From: Spirochaetaceae bacterium
GTDB lineage: Bacteria > Spirochaetota > Spirochaetia > Treponematales > Rectinemataceae
Direction: 5' to 3'
Assembly: GCA_016794765.1 (NCBI GenBank)
Contig: JAEUJG010000283.1
Location: forward strand, 1 to 13,672
Length of the DNA: 13,672 nt
The notes below the pieces were generated by a model that was given only the letters and a program-made list of their open reading frames with translations, was not told where the DNA came from and searched no databases. The position numbers were made by a program, and so were the translations under genes. This document shows, piece by piece, positions 13,182 to 13,672 of the stretch (the stretch's first letter is position 1; the number at the start of each line of letters is the position of its first letter).

Positions 13182-13672
13182 TTGTCCGACACCAGCAAGG
13201 GCCGGCCCGCCGGCGAGCCCCCGCGCGAGGCCGCGGAAGCCAACTACCGGGAGGCGATCGACCGCCTTTCCGCGGGCTACAACAAGAGCGTCGTCCTGGC
13301 CTCCGTGACGAACCGCTCGCTTTCCATCCTGGACTCGAACATCGGCGCGGTGGAGGACTCCCTTTCCTCCGTCGTCACCGCCTTCGAGGAGATCCGCGCG
13401 ACGAGCCAGAGCACCGCCTCCAACGCCGAGCGCGTCGACGCGATGATGGGCGAGATCCTCGGGAAGAACGGCCGCACCGACTCCGGCGTCACGGAGCGCG
13501 TCGCGGAGATCGAACGGGCCGCCGCCGACGCCCGCCGCATCGCCGCCCTTTTCGAGGAGCTCCGCGGCAAGACCAAGAGCATCGAGGACGTGACCGGCGC
13601 GATCCGCGACGTTTCCGACCGGACCAACATCCTGGCGATCAACGCCTCCATCGAGGCCGCGCGCGCCGGCTC
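13182..13672 (+). CDS. Soluble methyl-accepting chemotaxis protein (N-terminal part, cut by window edge)
   Basis: From a TTG start at 13182, 163 full codons are present and the frame is still open at the edge. The N-terminus is polar (SDTSKGRPAGEPPREAAEANYREA) with no signal peptide, membrane helix or recognisable sensor domain, so the receptor should be cytoplasmic. The rest is a long coiled coil of MCP type ending in SDRTNILAINASIEAARAG, the conserved block of the signalling domain. AAGGGGG lies 5 bases before the TTG, and the stop of the ODP-like gene is 12 bases upstream, so the two are probably co-translated. The receptor tip that contacts CheA and CheW, and any C-terminal part, lie outside the window. 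Lack of its own sensor fits a partner protein doing the sensing. Confidence 0.9.
   Translation, partial: MSDTSKGRPAGEPPREAAEANYREAIDRLSAGYNKSVVLASVTNRSLSILDSNIGAVEDSLSSVVTAFEEIRATSQSTASNAERVDAMMGEILGKNGRTDSGVTERVAEIERAAADARRIAALFEELRGKTKSIEDVTGAIRDVSDRTNILAINASIEAARAG

Overview
The window is very GC-rich (roughly 70%) bacterial chromosomal DNA, densely packed with genes and with no gene-free stretch over 300 bases. No rRNA, tRNA, CRISPR array, insertion sequence or phage gene was seen. The gene set (a stand-alone di-iron sensor next to a chemoreceptor that starts without membrane helices, an aldehyde:ferredoxin oxidoreductase operon, a TrpR-type regulator) suggests a motile anaerobe. A high-GC spirochaete fits best, but this is inferred from gene content and not shown by a phylogenetic marker.

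Layout. At the left edge the start of a DUF1801 gene overlaps the end of an unrecognised two-helix membrane protein gene, both on the minus strand. Divergent from them is a cytoplasmic cyclophilin (ppiB), whose stop codon interlocks with that of a convergent TrpR-like regulator; a small VanZ-like membrane protein runs divergently from the regulator. From 6566 down to 2217 lies a tight minus-strand operon: aldehyde:ferredoxin oxidoreductase (AOR), an 8Fe ferredoxin, and a DUF362 protein with a second Cys-containing region and C-terminal membrane helices. Divergent from the AOR is a tocopherol-cyclase-like gene. The two promoters appear to share one palindromic -35 hexamer inside an inverted repeat.

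From 10796 down to 7841 is a second minus-strand operon: a GalU-type uridylyltransferase (apparently leaderless), an M49-like zinc peptidase, and a MarR-family regulator. Divergent from it, reading right, are an MFS exporter, an ODP-type di-iron beta-lactamase-fold protein, and the start of a chemoreceptor that runs off the window.

Functional reading. Three modules stand out. (1) The AOR-ferredoxin-DUF362 operon looks like a W/Mo-pterin oxidation module with a dedicated electron carrier and a membrane-anchored iron-sulfur-associated partner. (2) The ODP plus chemoreceptor pair matches the described oxygen/iron-sensing chemotaxis system of Treponema denticola and Thermotoga maritima, in which a di-iron protein supplies the sensing function a soluble receptor lacks. 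It may have its own promoter over the stop codon of the MFS gene. (3) The galU-peptidase-marR operon joins sugar-nucleotide synthesis, an unusual metallopeptidase and a regulator, with no obvious common pathway. Several promoter candidates share a TTGC-type -35 and a TATNCT-like -10 with short leaders.
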